A stretch of 12,260 bases of DNA from positions 1 through 12,260 of the forward strand of contig JAEXBT010000151.1 in NCBI GenBank assembly GCA_023393895.1. The letters run 5' to 3'. The translations under genes were made by a program, and so were the position numbers. Under the pieces are notes generated by a model. The model was not told where the DNA came from. It was given only the letters and a program-made list of their open reading frames with translations, and did not search any database. The first letter of the stretch is position 1; each line of letters opens with the position of its first letter. The DNA comes from Pseudomonadota bacterium. GTDB taxonomy: Bacteria > Pseudomonadota > Gammaproteobacteria > Xanthomonadales > Xanthomonadaceae. Positions 1-8,764 of the stretch are shown here, one piece after another.

Positions 1-1
1 C

Positions 2-2455
<2,454 letters not shown>

Positions 2456-2488
2456 TCCGACCGGCCACCGCGTTCGCAGGAAGAACTC

Positions 2489-3298
2489 ATGAGCGTGTCC
2501 ACGTCACCGCCCGCCGTGATGCCCCCGCCCGTCCCGGCGCGCCGGCCGTGGGTGGGCTTCGTGGTCGATTGCCTGCTGGCGGGCCTGCTGCTGCTGGCCT
2601 TCACCTTCGCCGGCATGCTCGGCTGGATGGTGCTGAGCGCGGTCATGGATCCGCCTGCCGCTGCCGATCCCGCGGCGATCACGGCGCGGATGGAGTCAGT
2701 GATGGGCATTGTCCCGATGCTGGTGGTGGGCAGCCTTGCGATGCTCGCCACCGCATGGGTGCTGTATCTCTTGCGCCGCCGCGCCACGCCGGATGAGCGC
2801 GCCGTCTCACGCCATGCGGCCACGCAGGCGCGCACCTGGATCGAGGCGACCGGGCTGGGTGTGGTGCTGTTCGCGATCGGCACCGCGCTGATGTGGGGCT
2901 TGGATGCGATCGGCTACCAACCGGAGGCCAGCAACACGCGGATGCTGGAGGAGGCGCTGGCGTTCAGTCCCTGGCTGCTGCTCGGCATCGCGGTGCTGGT
3001 GGCCCCGCTCAGCGAGGAACTGTTGTTCCGCCGCGTCCTGTTCGGCCGCCTGTGGGCGGCGGGTGCACCACTCAAGGGCATGATCGCCAGCGGCCTGTTG
3101 TTCGGCCTCATGCACGAGATCCCGGCCTTCGGCAGTGGTGCGGTCGCGACCCTGATCCTGCTGGTCTTCTACACGCTGATGGGTATCGCGATGGCGTGGA
3201 TCTACCGGCGTCTCCGGACGCTGTGGGCGCCGATCCTCACTCACGCCACCAACAACCTCCTGGGCTGCCTGGCGATGATCGCGGGCTACGGCAGCTGA
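2489..3298 (+). CDS. CPBP (CAAX/Abi-type) intramembrane protease
   Basis: This is a polytopic inner-membrane protein of 269 residues in the CPBP family (type II CAAX prenyl endopeptidase/Abi, PF02517). It has about six or seven hydrophobic segments, roughly at 24-50, 74-95, 120-140, 159-175, 195-207, 218-238 and 247-265. All three family motifs are present: EExxxR (Glu176-Glu177 to Arg181), FxxxH (Phe205 to His209) and HxxxN (His252 to Asn256). An active glutamyl intramembrane endopeptidase is therefore plausible. The N-terminus is proline-rich and cytosolic-looking. An AGGAAG ribosome site at 2478-2483 supports this ATG. The gene starts 33 bases after gyrB with no terminator between them, so read-through from gyrB is likely. 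Bacterial members have varied roles (bacteriocin self-immunity, peptide processing), and the substrate here cannot be inferred from sequence. Confidence 0.9.
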   Translation: MSVSTSPPAVMPPPVPARRPWVGFVVDCLLAGLLLLAFTFAGMLGWMVLSAVMDPPAAADPAAITARMESVMGIVPMLVVGSLAMLATAWVLYLLRRRATPDERAVSRHAATQARTWIEATGLGVVLFAIGTALMWGLDAIGYQPEASNTRMLEEALAFSPWLLLGIAVLVAPLSEELLFRRVLFGRLWAAGAPLKGMIASGLLFGLMHEIPAFGSGAVATLILLVFYTLMGIAMAWIYRRLRTLWAPILTHATNNLLGCLAMIAGYGS

Positions 3299-3312
3299 AC
3301 GACCGCAGCGCG

Positions 3313-3345
3313 TTGACATCTCATTTAAGCGGGCAGGCGTACAAC
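3313..3345 (+). promoter_or_regulatory. Possible sigma-70 promoter before the M48 protease gene
   Basis: A perfect TTGACA -35 hexamer lies at 3313-3318, in the 80-base gap between the CPBP gene and the M48 lipoprotein gene. The -10 is not convincing. At the usual 17-base spacing the sequence is GGCGTA, and the better match TACAAC (3340-3345) lies 21 bases away. The call rests mainly on the -35 and its intergenic location. Confidence 0.35.
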
Positions 3346-3378
3346 CGGATTCGTCCCGAATTCGCAGGAAAACCCGCC

Positions 3379-4206
3379 ATGCTAGCCCGCAAACCCCGCA
3401 CGTTGCTCCTCGCCGCCGCCGTTGCCGTGGCGATCACCGCCTGTGCCACCACCACTTCGCCCACCGGCCGCAAGCAGGTCGTCGGCGGCGTGTCTCAGCA
3501 GCAGCTCGACCAGATGGGCGCCCAAGCCTTCGCGCAGATGAAGGCGCAGAAGGCACAGACCAGTGACGCCCGCCAGCGCGCCTACGTCACTTGCGTGGTC
3601 AACGCGATCGTGCGTGAACTGCCGGCGGCATGGCAGCAGAACTACCGCTGGGAGTCGGCGGTATTCGTCGACAACAACCCGAACGCCTTCGCGCTGCCTG
3701 GCGGCAAGGTGGGCCTGTACACCGGCATCTTCAACGTCGCCAAGAACCAGAACCAGCTCGCAGGCGTCGTTGCGCACGAGGTCGGACACGTCATCGCCCA
3801 CCATCACAACGAGCGCATCACCCGCCAGCTCGGTGCGCAGGGCGCCTTGCAGGTCGCCGGCGCGATCCTCGGCGCACGCTATGGGCAGGGCATCGGTGAT
3901 GCCGCGATGCAGGGGGGCAGCATCCTTGCGCAGACCGGCTTCCTGCTGCCGGGTTCGCGCGTGCAGGAAAGCGAGGCCGACGTTGTGGGCCAGGAGCTGA
4001 TGGCCCGGGCCGGATTCGATCCGCGCGAAGCCGTCGGGTTGTGGGAGAACATGATCCGCGCCAGCGGCAGCAACCGTGCGCCGCAATGGTTGTCCACCCA
4101 TCCCGAACCGCAGGCGCGCCTGTCGGAAATGAGCCAGCGCGCCGCAGGCCTGATGTCGGAATATGAACGCGCACGCGCGGCTGGCAAGCGGCCCAACTGC
4201 GGCTGA
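3379..4206 (+). CDS. M48-family zinc metalloprotease, lipoprotein
   Basis: This predicted periplasm-facing outer-membrane lipoprotein protease (275 aa) belongs to the M48C group that includes E. coli LoiP/YggG and the protease half of BepA. The signal peptide has a basic start (ARKPR), a hydrophobic core and the lipobox ITAC, with the lipidated cysteine at Cys22. Residue +2 is alanine, not aspartate, which favours Lol sorting to the outer membrane. The zinc site is HEVGH at 133-137 (His133, Glu134, His137). The third ligand is probably Glu197 of ESEAD at 197-201. STHPEP at 239-244 contains the His that follows the domain in many M48C proteins. The start is the ATG at 3379, backed by AGGAAA at 3366-3371 and by the signal peptide; the same frame is open upstream to 2893, but that stretch lies inside the CPBP gene in another frame. 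The likely role is envelope or outer-membrane protein quality control. A TPR gene follows after 108 bases. Confidence 0.93.
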   Translation: MLARKPRTLLLAAAVAVAITACATTTSPTGRKQVVGGVSQQQLDQMGAQAFAQMKAQKAQTSDARQRAYVTCVVNAIVRELPAAWQQNYRWESAVFVDNNPNAFALPGGKVGLYTGIFNVAKNQNQLAGVVAHEVGHVIAHHHNERITRQLGAQGALQVAGAILGARYGQGIGDAAMQGGSILAQTGFLLPGSRVQESEADVVGQELMARAGFDPREAVGLWENMIRASGSNRAPQWLSTHPEPQARLSEMSQRAAGLMSEYERARAAGKRPNCG

Positions 4207-4314
4207 GTTGCCTGAACAAAGCGGCAAGGCAGGCTGCCGGCGCTTCGACATTCTGGTAGGTTTGCGCGTCTTCGCCCGGGATTGTTCGGGCATCCCTGTA
4301 CTAGGAGTTCTACG

Positions 4315-5406
4315 ATGACCCCTCTCCGCCGCACACTGGTCCTTTCGGTGTCCCTCGCGTTGGGCGCCGCCTATCTGATGCCAGCCCACGCCCAGTCGGC
4401 TGCCCAGCGCGCCGAACAGCGTCGTGCCGCCAAACAGAAGGCTGCGCCGGAAGTCGAGGAGTCGTTCCCGAACGCGACGCGACAGGCCCCGAAAGAGCGC
4501 GCCAGCCAGAAGGGTGTCAAGGAGCTGCAGACGCTCAGCGAACTGTCCGCCGAGGGCAAGAGCGCAGAGGTGGTCGCCAAGGCGGTGCCGTTCGCCGAGT
4601 CCACCAGCAATGCCTACGAAAAGGCCTTCGCATTTCTGATGGCGGGTTCTGCCGCGGTCGACGTGGATGACCTGGCACGGGCCGTCCAGCTCTATCAGGC
4701 GGCCGTTGATGCCAATGGGCTCGACAACAACAACCATTTCAACGCGATGTACAACCTCGCCGTGGTCCAGTCGCAGCTCGAGCAGTACGACGCTGCGCTG
4801 GCGACGCTTGACCGCTTCCTTGCCGAAACGCGTTCGGATGATCCCAAGTACCTCGGGGTGAAGGCCAACTTCGTCTCCGCCGCGGGTCGCCACGCCGAGG
4901 CGGCCAAGCTTTTCGAAGAGCTGCTCGCGAAGAACCCCGGCGACAAGCGCATCCTGATGAACGCGGTCGCCGCGTTGCAGCATGCCGACAAGTTCCCGGA
5001 GGCCAATCGTCTGTTGCTCGACGCTCAGAAGAAGGGCCAGCTCACCGAAGCGCGGGAGTACCGTGCCCTCTACGCCGGTCTGTTGAACGAGGACGACCGC
5101 TGGAAGGACGCGGCTGCGGTGATCGAGGAGGGTGTGACACGCAGCGTGCTGCCCAAGGATGAAGAGCTGGGCAAGGCCTACTCCATCATCGCCAACCAGG
5201 CCTTCTTCGCCGATGACCTGGAGGCGGCGGGCAAGTTCTATGCACTCGCCGGCCCGTTGATGGCCGATGGGGAGGCCTGGCTGAACCTCGCCAAGGTCTA
5301 CAACAATCAGGGCAAGAAGGCCGAACAGCGCACGGCCGCGCAGCAGGCGCTGGCCAAGGGCGTGCGGAACACCGCCGAGGCCCAGCGCCTGGCGAACCCG
5401 AAGTAG
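4315..5406 (+). CDS. Secreted tetratricopeptide-repeat protein
   Basis: This is a 363-residue exported protein of unknown function. The ATG at 4315 has AGGAG at 4303-4307 and opens a clear Sec signal peptide: RR in the n-region, a hydrophobic core at 7-22 and probable cleavage after AHA (26|27). An in-frame ATG at 4282 would add 11 residues ahead of the signal and lacks a ribosome site. Mature residues 27-90 are Ala/Gln/Lys/Glu-rich and probably disordered or helical. From about 101 to 355 the protein is a series of paired amphipathic helices with TPR-like spacing, for example YNLAVVQSQLEQYDAAL and WLNLAKVYNNQGKKAEQ near 322. There is no catalytic motif, so it is probably a periplasmic scaffold. 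It sits 108 bases after the M48 lipoprotein with no terminator I can see, so co-transcription is plausible. The gap holds only a weak 5-bp hairpin. It might act with that protease, as the TPR half does in BepA (inference). Confidence 0.88.
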   Translation: MTPLRRTLVLSVSLALGAAYLMPAHAQSAAQRAEQRRAAKQKAAPEVEESFPNATRQAPKERASQKGVKELQTLSELSAEGKSAEVVAKAVPFAESTSNAYEKAFAFLMAGSAAVDVDDLARAVQLYQAAVDANGLDNNNHFNAMYNLAVVQSQLEQYDAALATLDRFLAETRSDDPKYLGVKANFVSAAGRHAEAAKLFEELLAKNPGDKRILMNAVAALQHADKFPEANRLLLDAQKKGQLTEAREYRALYAGLLNEDDRWKDAAAVIEEGVTRSVLPKDEELGKAYSIIANQAFFADDLEAAGKFYALAGPLMADGEAWLNLAKVYNNQGKKAEQRTAAQQALAKGVRNTAEAQRLANPK

Positions 5407-5421
5407 TCACGGGGCTGCAAC

Positions 5422-5459
5422 AAAAAAACCGGCGCGGCGTATGGTGCAGTACGCCGCGC
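5422..5459 (-). terminator. Hairpin with T-run on the minus strand
   Basis: A perfect 10-bp inverted repeat, GCGCGGCGTA (5432-5441) against TACGCCGCGC (5450-5459) with an 8-base loop, is preceded on the + strand by seven A residues (5422-5428). Read on the minus strand this is a stem followed within three bases by TTTTTTT, the classical intrinsic terminator form. On the + strand the stem is followed only by TTGGTATAAG, so it would be a weak terminator for the TPR gene that ends at 5406. No minus-strand gene lies just upstream of it, so its main function is uncertain. Confidence 0.65.
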
Positions 5460-5460
5460 T

Positions 5461-5469
5461 TGGTATAAG
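5461..5469 (+). promoter_or_regulatory. Extended -10 promoter candidate for tonB operon
   Basis: TGGTATAAG matches the extended -10 form TGnTATAAT at all but the last base. No good -35 is present at 17-18 bases (the area is the right arm and loop of the preceding hairpin), which is typical of extended -10 promoters. Transcription would begin near 5476, about 66 bases before the tonB ATG. It is the best promoter match in the 135-base gap ahead of the tonB-exbB-exbD1-exbD2 operon. Confidence 0.5.
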
Positions 5470-5475
5470 CTAAGT

Positions 5476-5508
5476 GGTTCCTGCCGCTTGGCGGCACCTC
5501 CCTGAACC
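5476..5508 (+). promoter_or_regulatory. Possible structured leader hairpin of tonB mRNA
   Basis: A nested inverted repeat lies between the promoter candidate and tonB. The inner stem is TGCCGC (5482-5487) and GCGGCA (5491-5496) around a TTG loop. The outer stem is GGTTC (5476-5480) and GAACC (5504-5508). It would form at the very 5' end of the predicted transcript. It has no T-run, so it is not an intrinsic terminator. It could affect stability or translation of tonB, whose own ribosome site is poor. I do not recognise a known riboswitch class or a clear Fur box. Confidence 0.4.
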
Positions 5509-5541
5509 GGGCGTCCGCGCCCAGCAAACACGAGCCAGCGC

Positions 5542-6216
<675 letters not shown>

Positions 6217-6250
6217 TTTCGTTTTTCCTCCAACCTTTTCACCCCAACCT

Positions 6251-6265
6251 TGACCCGCTGGGTCA
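6251..6265 (+). promoter_or_regulatory. Perfect 6-bp dyad in tonB-exbB gap
   Basis: TGACCC (6251-6256), spacer GCT, then GGGTCA (6260-6265) forms a perfect inverted repeat in the 77-base gap between tonB and exbB. It follows a pyrimidine-rich stretch (6217-6250). No T-run follows, so it is not a standard terminator. It could be an RNA stem that modulates tonB/exbB stoichiometry or a protein operator; the sequence does not decide between them. Confidence 0.4.
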
Positions 6266-6293
6266 CTTCATCCACTCAAAAAAGGTAAGCGTC

Positions 6294-7040
6294 ATGCTGC
6301 AGCAGCAAACCACCACGCCGGCGGCCGGCGGAAACAATGCCGAAGCCTTCCAGCAGATGAGCTTCGCCAACCTGGTCCAGCACTTCGACCTGATGGGCTG
6401 GATCGTGTTGATCACGCTGGTGATCTTCTCGGTGTTGTCGATCTACTGGATCGTCGTCAACTTCGTGAAGAACATGCGCCTGCGCGGCAGCGCCGACCGC
6501 GTGACGTCGACCTTCTGGCAGACCCCGAACGCGCAGGACGCGATTCGCTACATGGAAGAGCAGCCGAAGGCCGAACCGTTCTCCAAGATCGCCCTGGACG
6601 CCGCCCAGGCGGCCGCGCACCACCAGCGCAGCGAAGGCTCGCGTCTGGCCGAGACCCTCAACCGCTCCGAGTTCGTGGACCGCGCGCTGCGCCAGGCCGT
6701 GACCCGTGAGAGCTCGCGTCTCGAGAACGGCCTGACCCTGCTTGCCACCGTCGGCGCCACCTCGCCGTTCGTCGGCCTGCTGGGTACCGTGTGGGGCATC
6801 TACCGCGCCCTGATTCGCATCGGCGCCAGCGGCGACGCCTCGATCTCGGCCGTGGCCGGTCCGGTGGGTGAGGCGCTGATCATGACCGCGCTCGGCCTGC
6901 TTGTCGCGATCCCGGCGGTGTTGGCGTACAACTTCTTCAACCGCCTGAACCGCGTGACCAACGCCAAGTTCGACACCTTCGCGCACGACCTGCACGACTT
7001 CTTCGCGACCGGTTCGCGCGTTGGCGAGAACGGCCGCTGA
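6294..7040 (+). CDS. exbB: TonB-system proton channel protein ExbB
   Basis: ExbB is the pentameric inner-membrane channel subunit that, with an ExbD dimer, couples proton flow to TonB movement (MotA/TolQ/ExbB family). The 248-residue protein has the three expected membrane segments: about 33-57, 147-170 (with LLATVGATSPFVGLLGTVWG) and 189-214 (with GPVGEALIMTALGLLVAIPA). Glu193 and Thr198 in the last segment correspond to the pore-lining Glu and Thr of E. coli ExbB, judged by motif alignment. A cytosolic loop of about 90 residues separates the first two helices. A good ribosome site (AAAAGG, about 6280-6285) lies eight bases before the ATG. The GLLGTVWGI motif and the neighbouring tonB and exbD genes argue for ExbB over TolQ. 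Length and motifs are normal. Confidence 0.96.
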   Translation: MLQQQTTTPAAGGNNAEAFQQMSFANLVQHFDLMGWIVLITLVIFSVLSIYWIVVNFVKNMRLRGSADRVTSTFWQTPNAQDAIRYMEEQPKAEPFSKIALDAAQAAAHHQRSEGSRLAETLNRSEFVDRALRQAVTRESSRLENGLTLLATVGATSPFVGLLGTVWGIYRALIRIGASGDASISAVAGPVGEALIMTALGLLVAIPAVLAYNFFNRLNRVTNAKFDTFAHDLHDFFATGSRVGENGR

Positions 7041-7052
7041 TCCGGCGGCCGT
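7030..7052 (+). other. Stem-loop straddling the exbB stop codon
   Basis: ACGGCCG (7030-7036) and CGGCCGT (7046-7052) form a perfect 7-bp inverted repeat around a 9-base loop holding the exbB TGA (7038-7040). It has no T-run. It may influence mRNA processing or the exbB/exbD ratio, but in DNA this rich in G and C a chance dyad is also possible. Confidence 0.3.
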
Positions 7053-7089
7053 GCGTCCCACGAAGCGTCCCAGATAGGAACCCTGCACC

Positions 7090-7512
7090 ATGGCAATGAG
7101 TAGCGGAAGCAACGGCGACGGGCCCATGGCCGACATCAACGTCACGCCCCTCGTGGACGTGATGCTGGTGCTGCTGATCATCTTCATGATCACCACGCCG
7201 CTGATGAACCACCGGACCAAGGTCGAATTGCCGCGGGCGGAGCTCAAGCACAAGGACGAGTCGAAGGCCGGGGCGTCGCCGATCACCGTGTCGGTGACTG
7301 CGAACGGCGAACTGTTCTGGAACGACGAGCCGATCAGCAAGGACCTGCTGGAAAGCCGCCTTTCGAGTGCGGCCCAGCAGCAGCCCCAGCCCAAGCTCAA
7401 TCTTCGCGGTGATCGCACGACCAAGCTCGGCACGATCAACGAGATCACGAAGATCGCGCAGCAGCAGGGCATGCTCGACATCGGCTACGTGGCCACCCGC
7501 GCCCGCCCGTAA
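7090..7512 (+). CDS. exbD1: TonB-system proton channel protein ExbD (first copy)
   Basis: This is an ExbD/TolR-family subunit with one membrane helix, forming the dimeric core inside the ExbB pentamer. The 140-residue protein has a short cytosolic N-terminus, the motif [20 protein letters not shown] at 14-33 with the protonatable Asp23 (equivalent to Asp25 of E. coli ExbD), and a periplasmic domain to the C-terminus. The start at 7090 has AGGA at 7076-7079; a second ATG two codons later is less well spaced. It sits 49 bases after exbB and 19 bases before a second exbD, so all are surely one transcript. In Xanthomonas campestris the tonB-exbB-exbD1 set is known to be needed for ferric iron uptake, and this copy is the positional equivalent. 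Confidence 0.95.
   Translation: MAMSSGSNGDGPMADINVTPLVDVMLVLLIIFMITTPLMNHRTKVELPRAELKHKDESKAGASPITVSVTANGELFWNDEPISKDLLESRLSSAAQQQPQPKLNLRGDRTTKLGTINEITKIAQQQGMLDIGYVATRARP
7126..7188 (+). repeat. 63-base segment shared with exbD2 (copy 1)
   Basis: This segment encodes [21 protein letters not shown] and matches 7565-7627 at 60 of 63 positions, including an identical run of 36 bases. The three differences are all synonymous third positions. It is the first copy of a direct repeat with an offset of 439 bases. Confidence 0.95.
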
Positions 7513-7531
7513 CCCTGGAGGAGAAACCAAG

Positions 7532-7948
7532 ATGGCATTCAGTTCAGGAGGCGGCAGCGGCCCGATGGCCGACATCAACGTCACCCCGCTTGTGGACGTG
7601 ATGCTGGTGCTGCTGATCATCTTCATGGTGACCATGCCGATCCAGTCCTACCCGATCAAGATCGACCTGCCGCAGAAGACGGACAAGCCGCCGGAGAACC
7701 CGACCGACCCGCCGGAGCCGATCAAGCTGCGCATCGACGCGGCCGGCCAGGTGTTCTGGAACGACTCGCCGACCCCGGTCAGCGCGCTGGAGAACATGAT
7801 GTCGACCGAGGTCCAGAAGGACCCGGGCAACCAGCCGCAGCTGCAGATCCAGACCAACAACGATGCCGAGTACGAAGTGCTGGCGCAGGTCCTGGCCGCG
7901 GCCAAGAACGCGCAGATGCAGAAGATCGGCTTCGTGCAGAGCGAATGA
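7532..7948 (+). CDS. exbD2: ExbD-like protein (second copy)
   Basis: This second ExbD paralogue has 138 residues. The start at 7532 is fixed by a strong GGAGGAG at 7517-7523; the same frame is open back to 7367, but that stretch overlaps exbD1. It has the same N-terminal motif as ExbD1, with Asp22 as the conserved membrane acid, one membrane helix (about 18-37) and a periplasmic domain. That domain is quite different from ExbD1: a Pro-rich linker ([12 protein letters not shown]) leads into a domain sharing only scattered positions such as FWND. In Xanthomonas campestris exbD2 is reported to be dispensable for iron uptake but needed for plant-related responses such as pectate-lyase induction and the non-host hypersensitive reaction. 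Whether that holds here is unknown. It is the last gene of the operon, followed by two hairpins. Confidence 0.94.
   Translation: MAFSSGGGSGPMADINVTPLVDVMLVLLIIFMVTMPIQSYPIKIDLPQKTDKPPENPTDPPEPIKLRIDAAGQVFWNDSPTPVSALENMMSTEVQKDPGNQPQLQIQTNNDAEYEVLAQVLAAAKNAQMQKIGFVQSE
7565..7627 (+). repeat. 63-base segment shared with exbD1 (copy 2)
   Basis: This is the second copy of the near-identical exbD N-terminal segment and corresponds to 7126-7188. Similarity falls away sharply downstream of it. Confidence 0.95.
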
Positions 7949-7953
7949 ACTTC

Positions 7954-7978
7954 AGCGGCGCGGGAACGCCGCGCCGCT
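7954..7978 (+). terminator. First hairpin after exbD2
   Basis: AGCGGCGCGG (7954-7963), loop GAACG, then CCGCGCCGCT (7969-7978) is a perfect 10-bp stem starting six bases after the exbD2 stop. The T-run is short, only three T counting the last stem base, so it may serve more as a 3'-end stabiliser or partial terminator ahead of the stronger one at 7997. Confidence 0.5.
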
Positions 7979-7996
7979 TTCGACATGAGTGGATCG

Positions 7997-8024
7997 ACGC
8001 CGCCCTTACCGGGCGGCGTTTTTT
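7997..8024 (+). terminator. Intrinsic terminator of the tonB operon
   Basis: ACGCCGCCC (7997-8005), loop TTACC, then GGGCGGCGT (8011-8019) forms a perfect 9-bp stem, and six T residues lie at 8019-8024. This is a strong Rho-independent terminator for the + strand transcript. The loop contains the complement of the pdxJ TAA stop (8006-8008), and the right arm plus T-run lie inside the last pdxJ codons. Confidence 0.9.
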
Positions 8025-8764
8025 ATGATCTGCAGGTAGGCCGCGATGGTGGCCTGCAGGCCTGCATGCAGTGCTTCACCGATCAACGCGTGGCCGATCG
8101 ACACTTCCTCGACCCCCGGAACGGTGCGCAGGAAATCGCCGAGGTTGTCCTGGGACAGGTCGTGGCCGGCGTTGACCCCGAGGCCGGCGGCATGTGCCCG
8201 TCGCGCGGCTTCGGCGCAGTGTTCGAGTTGCGAGAGGTCGCCGCGTGCGTGCGCCTCGGCGAACGGGCCGGTATAGAGCTCGATGCGGTCTGCGCCGCAT
8301 TCGCCGGCACGCGCCAAGGCGGGATGCGTGGCATCGGCGAACAGGCTGACGCGGCAGCCGTAGGATTTCAGCCGGGCGACCAGCGGCGTCAGCGCCGGGA
8401 GGTCAGTGTCGAAATCGAAGCCATGGTCGGAGGTCAGCTGGGCATCGCCATCGGGAACCAGGGTGGCCTGTGCCGGGCGTACCGCTTCGCACAGGGGCAG
8501 GAAGCCGGGATAGCCCGGGCGGGGCGGGGCGGACGGGTTGCCCTCGAGGTTGAATTCCACTTCGTACTCGCCGCAGAGTGCGGCGAGCGCATGCACGTCG
8601 TCCTCACGAATATGGCGCGCATCCGGGCGGGGATGGACGGTGATGCCGTGGGCGCCCGCGTCCAGGCAGGTGCGGGCGGCGCGTACCACGTCGGGATCGC
8701 GGCCGCCACGTGAGTTCCGCAGCACCGCGACCTTGTTGACGTTGACGCTGAGCCGGGTGGTCAC
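8006..8764 (-). CDS. pdxJ: Pyridoxine 5'-phosphate synthase
   Basis: PdxJ condenses 3-amino-1-hydroxyacetone 1-phosphate with 1-deoxy-D-xylulose 5-phosphate to give pyridoxine 5'-phosphate, the ring-closing step of the DXP-dependent vitamin B6 pathway (cytosol, TIM barrel). The 252-residue protein keeps the catalytic set by motif: His44 in GITVHPRPD, Glu74 in FNLEGNP and His201 in GVNAGHDL, plus [12 protein letters not shown] near the C-terminus. At the N-terminus it reads [15 protein letters not shown] where E. coli has VNIDHIATLRNARG; the VNVNK form is, as I recall, usual in xanthomonads. The start is GTG at 8764-8762, overlapping the TGA of the upstream gene (GTGA), which implies translational coupling. 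A GGGTGA lies about nine bases upstream. The gene converges on exbD2 and its last codons form part of that operon's terminator. Confidence 0.95.
   Translation of the reverse strand: MTTRLSVNVNKVAVLRNSRGGRDPDVVRAARTCLDAGAHGITVHPRPDARHIREDDVHALAALCGEYEVEFNLEGNPSAPPRPGYPGFLPLCEAVRPAQATLVPDGDAQLTSDHGFDFDTDLPALTPLVARLKSYGCRVSLFADATHPALARAGECGADRIELYTGPFAEAHARGDLSQLEHCAEAARRAHAAGLGVNAGHDLSQDNLGDFLRTVPGVEEVSIGHALIGEALHAGLQATIAAYLQIIKNAAR

Noticed and set aside
2893..3378. N-terminal extension of the M48 protease frame upstream of 3379
   Set aside because: It overlaps the CPBP gene in another frame, has low-complexity composition typical of a GC-rich shadow frame, and the signal peptide plus ribosome site fix the start at 3379.
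4274..4291. Short inverted repeat GCCCG...CGGGC before the TPR gene
   Set aside because: It has only 5 bp with an 8-base loop and no T-run, so it is not supportable as a terminator or operator.
3382..4983. Long minus-strand open frame of 533 codons
   Set aside because: It lies antisense to the M48 and TPR genes, both with clear motifs and signal peptides. Its translation shows no recognisable domain. Long antisense frames are common at this GC content.
6276..7481. Minus-strand open frame of 401 codons over exbB and exbD1
   Set aside because: It is antisense to two unmistakable genes, has no ribosome site I can support and no domain.
7985..8713. Plus-strand open frame of 242 codons over pdxJ
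   Set aside because: It is a shadow of pdxJ, and its start would lie inside the tonB operon terminator region.
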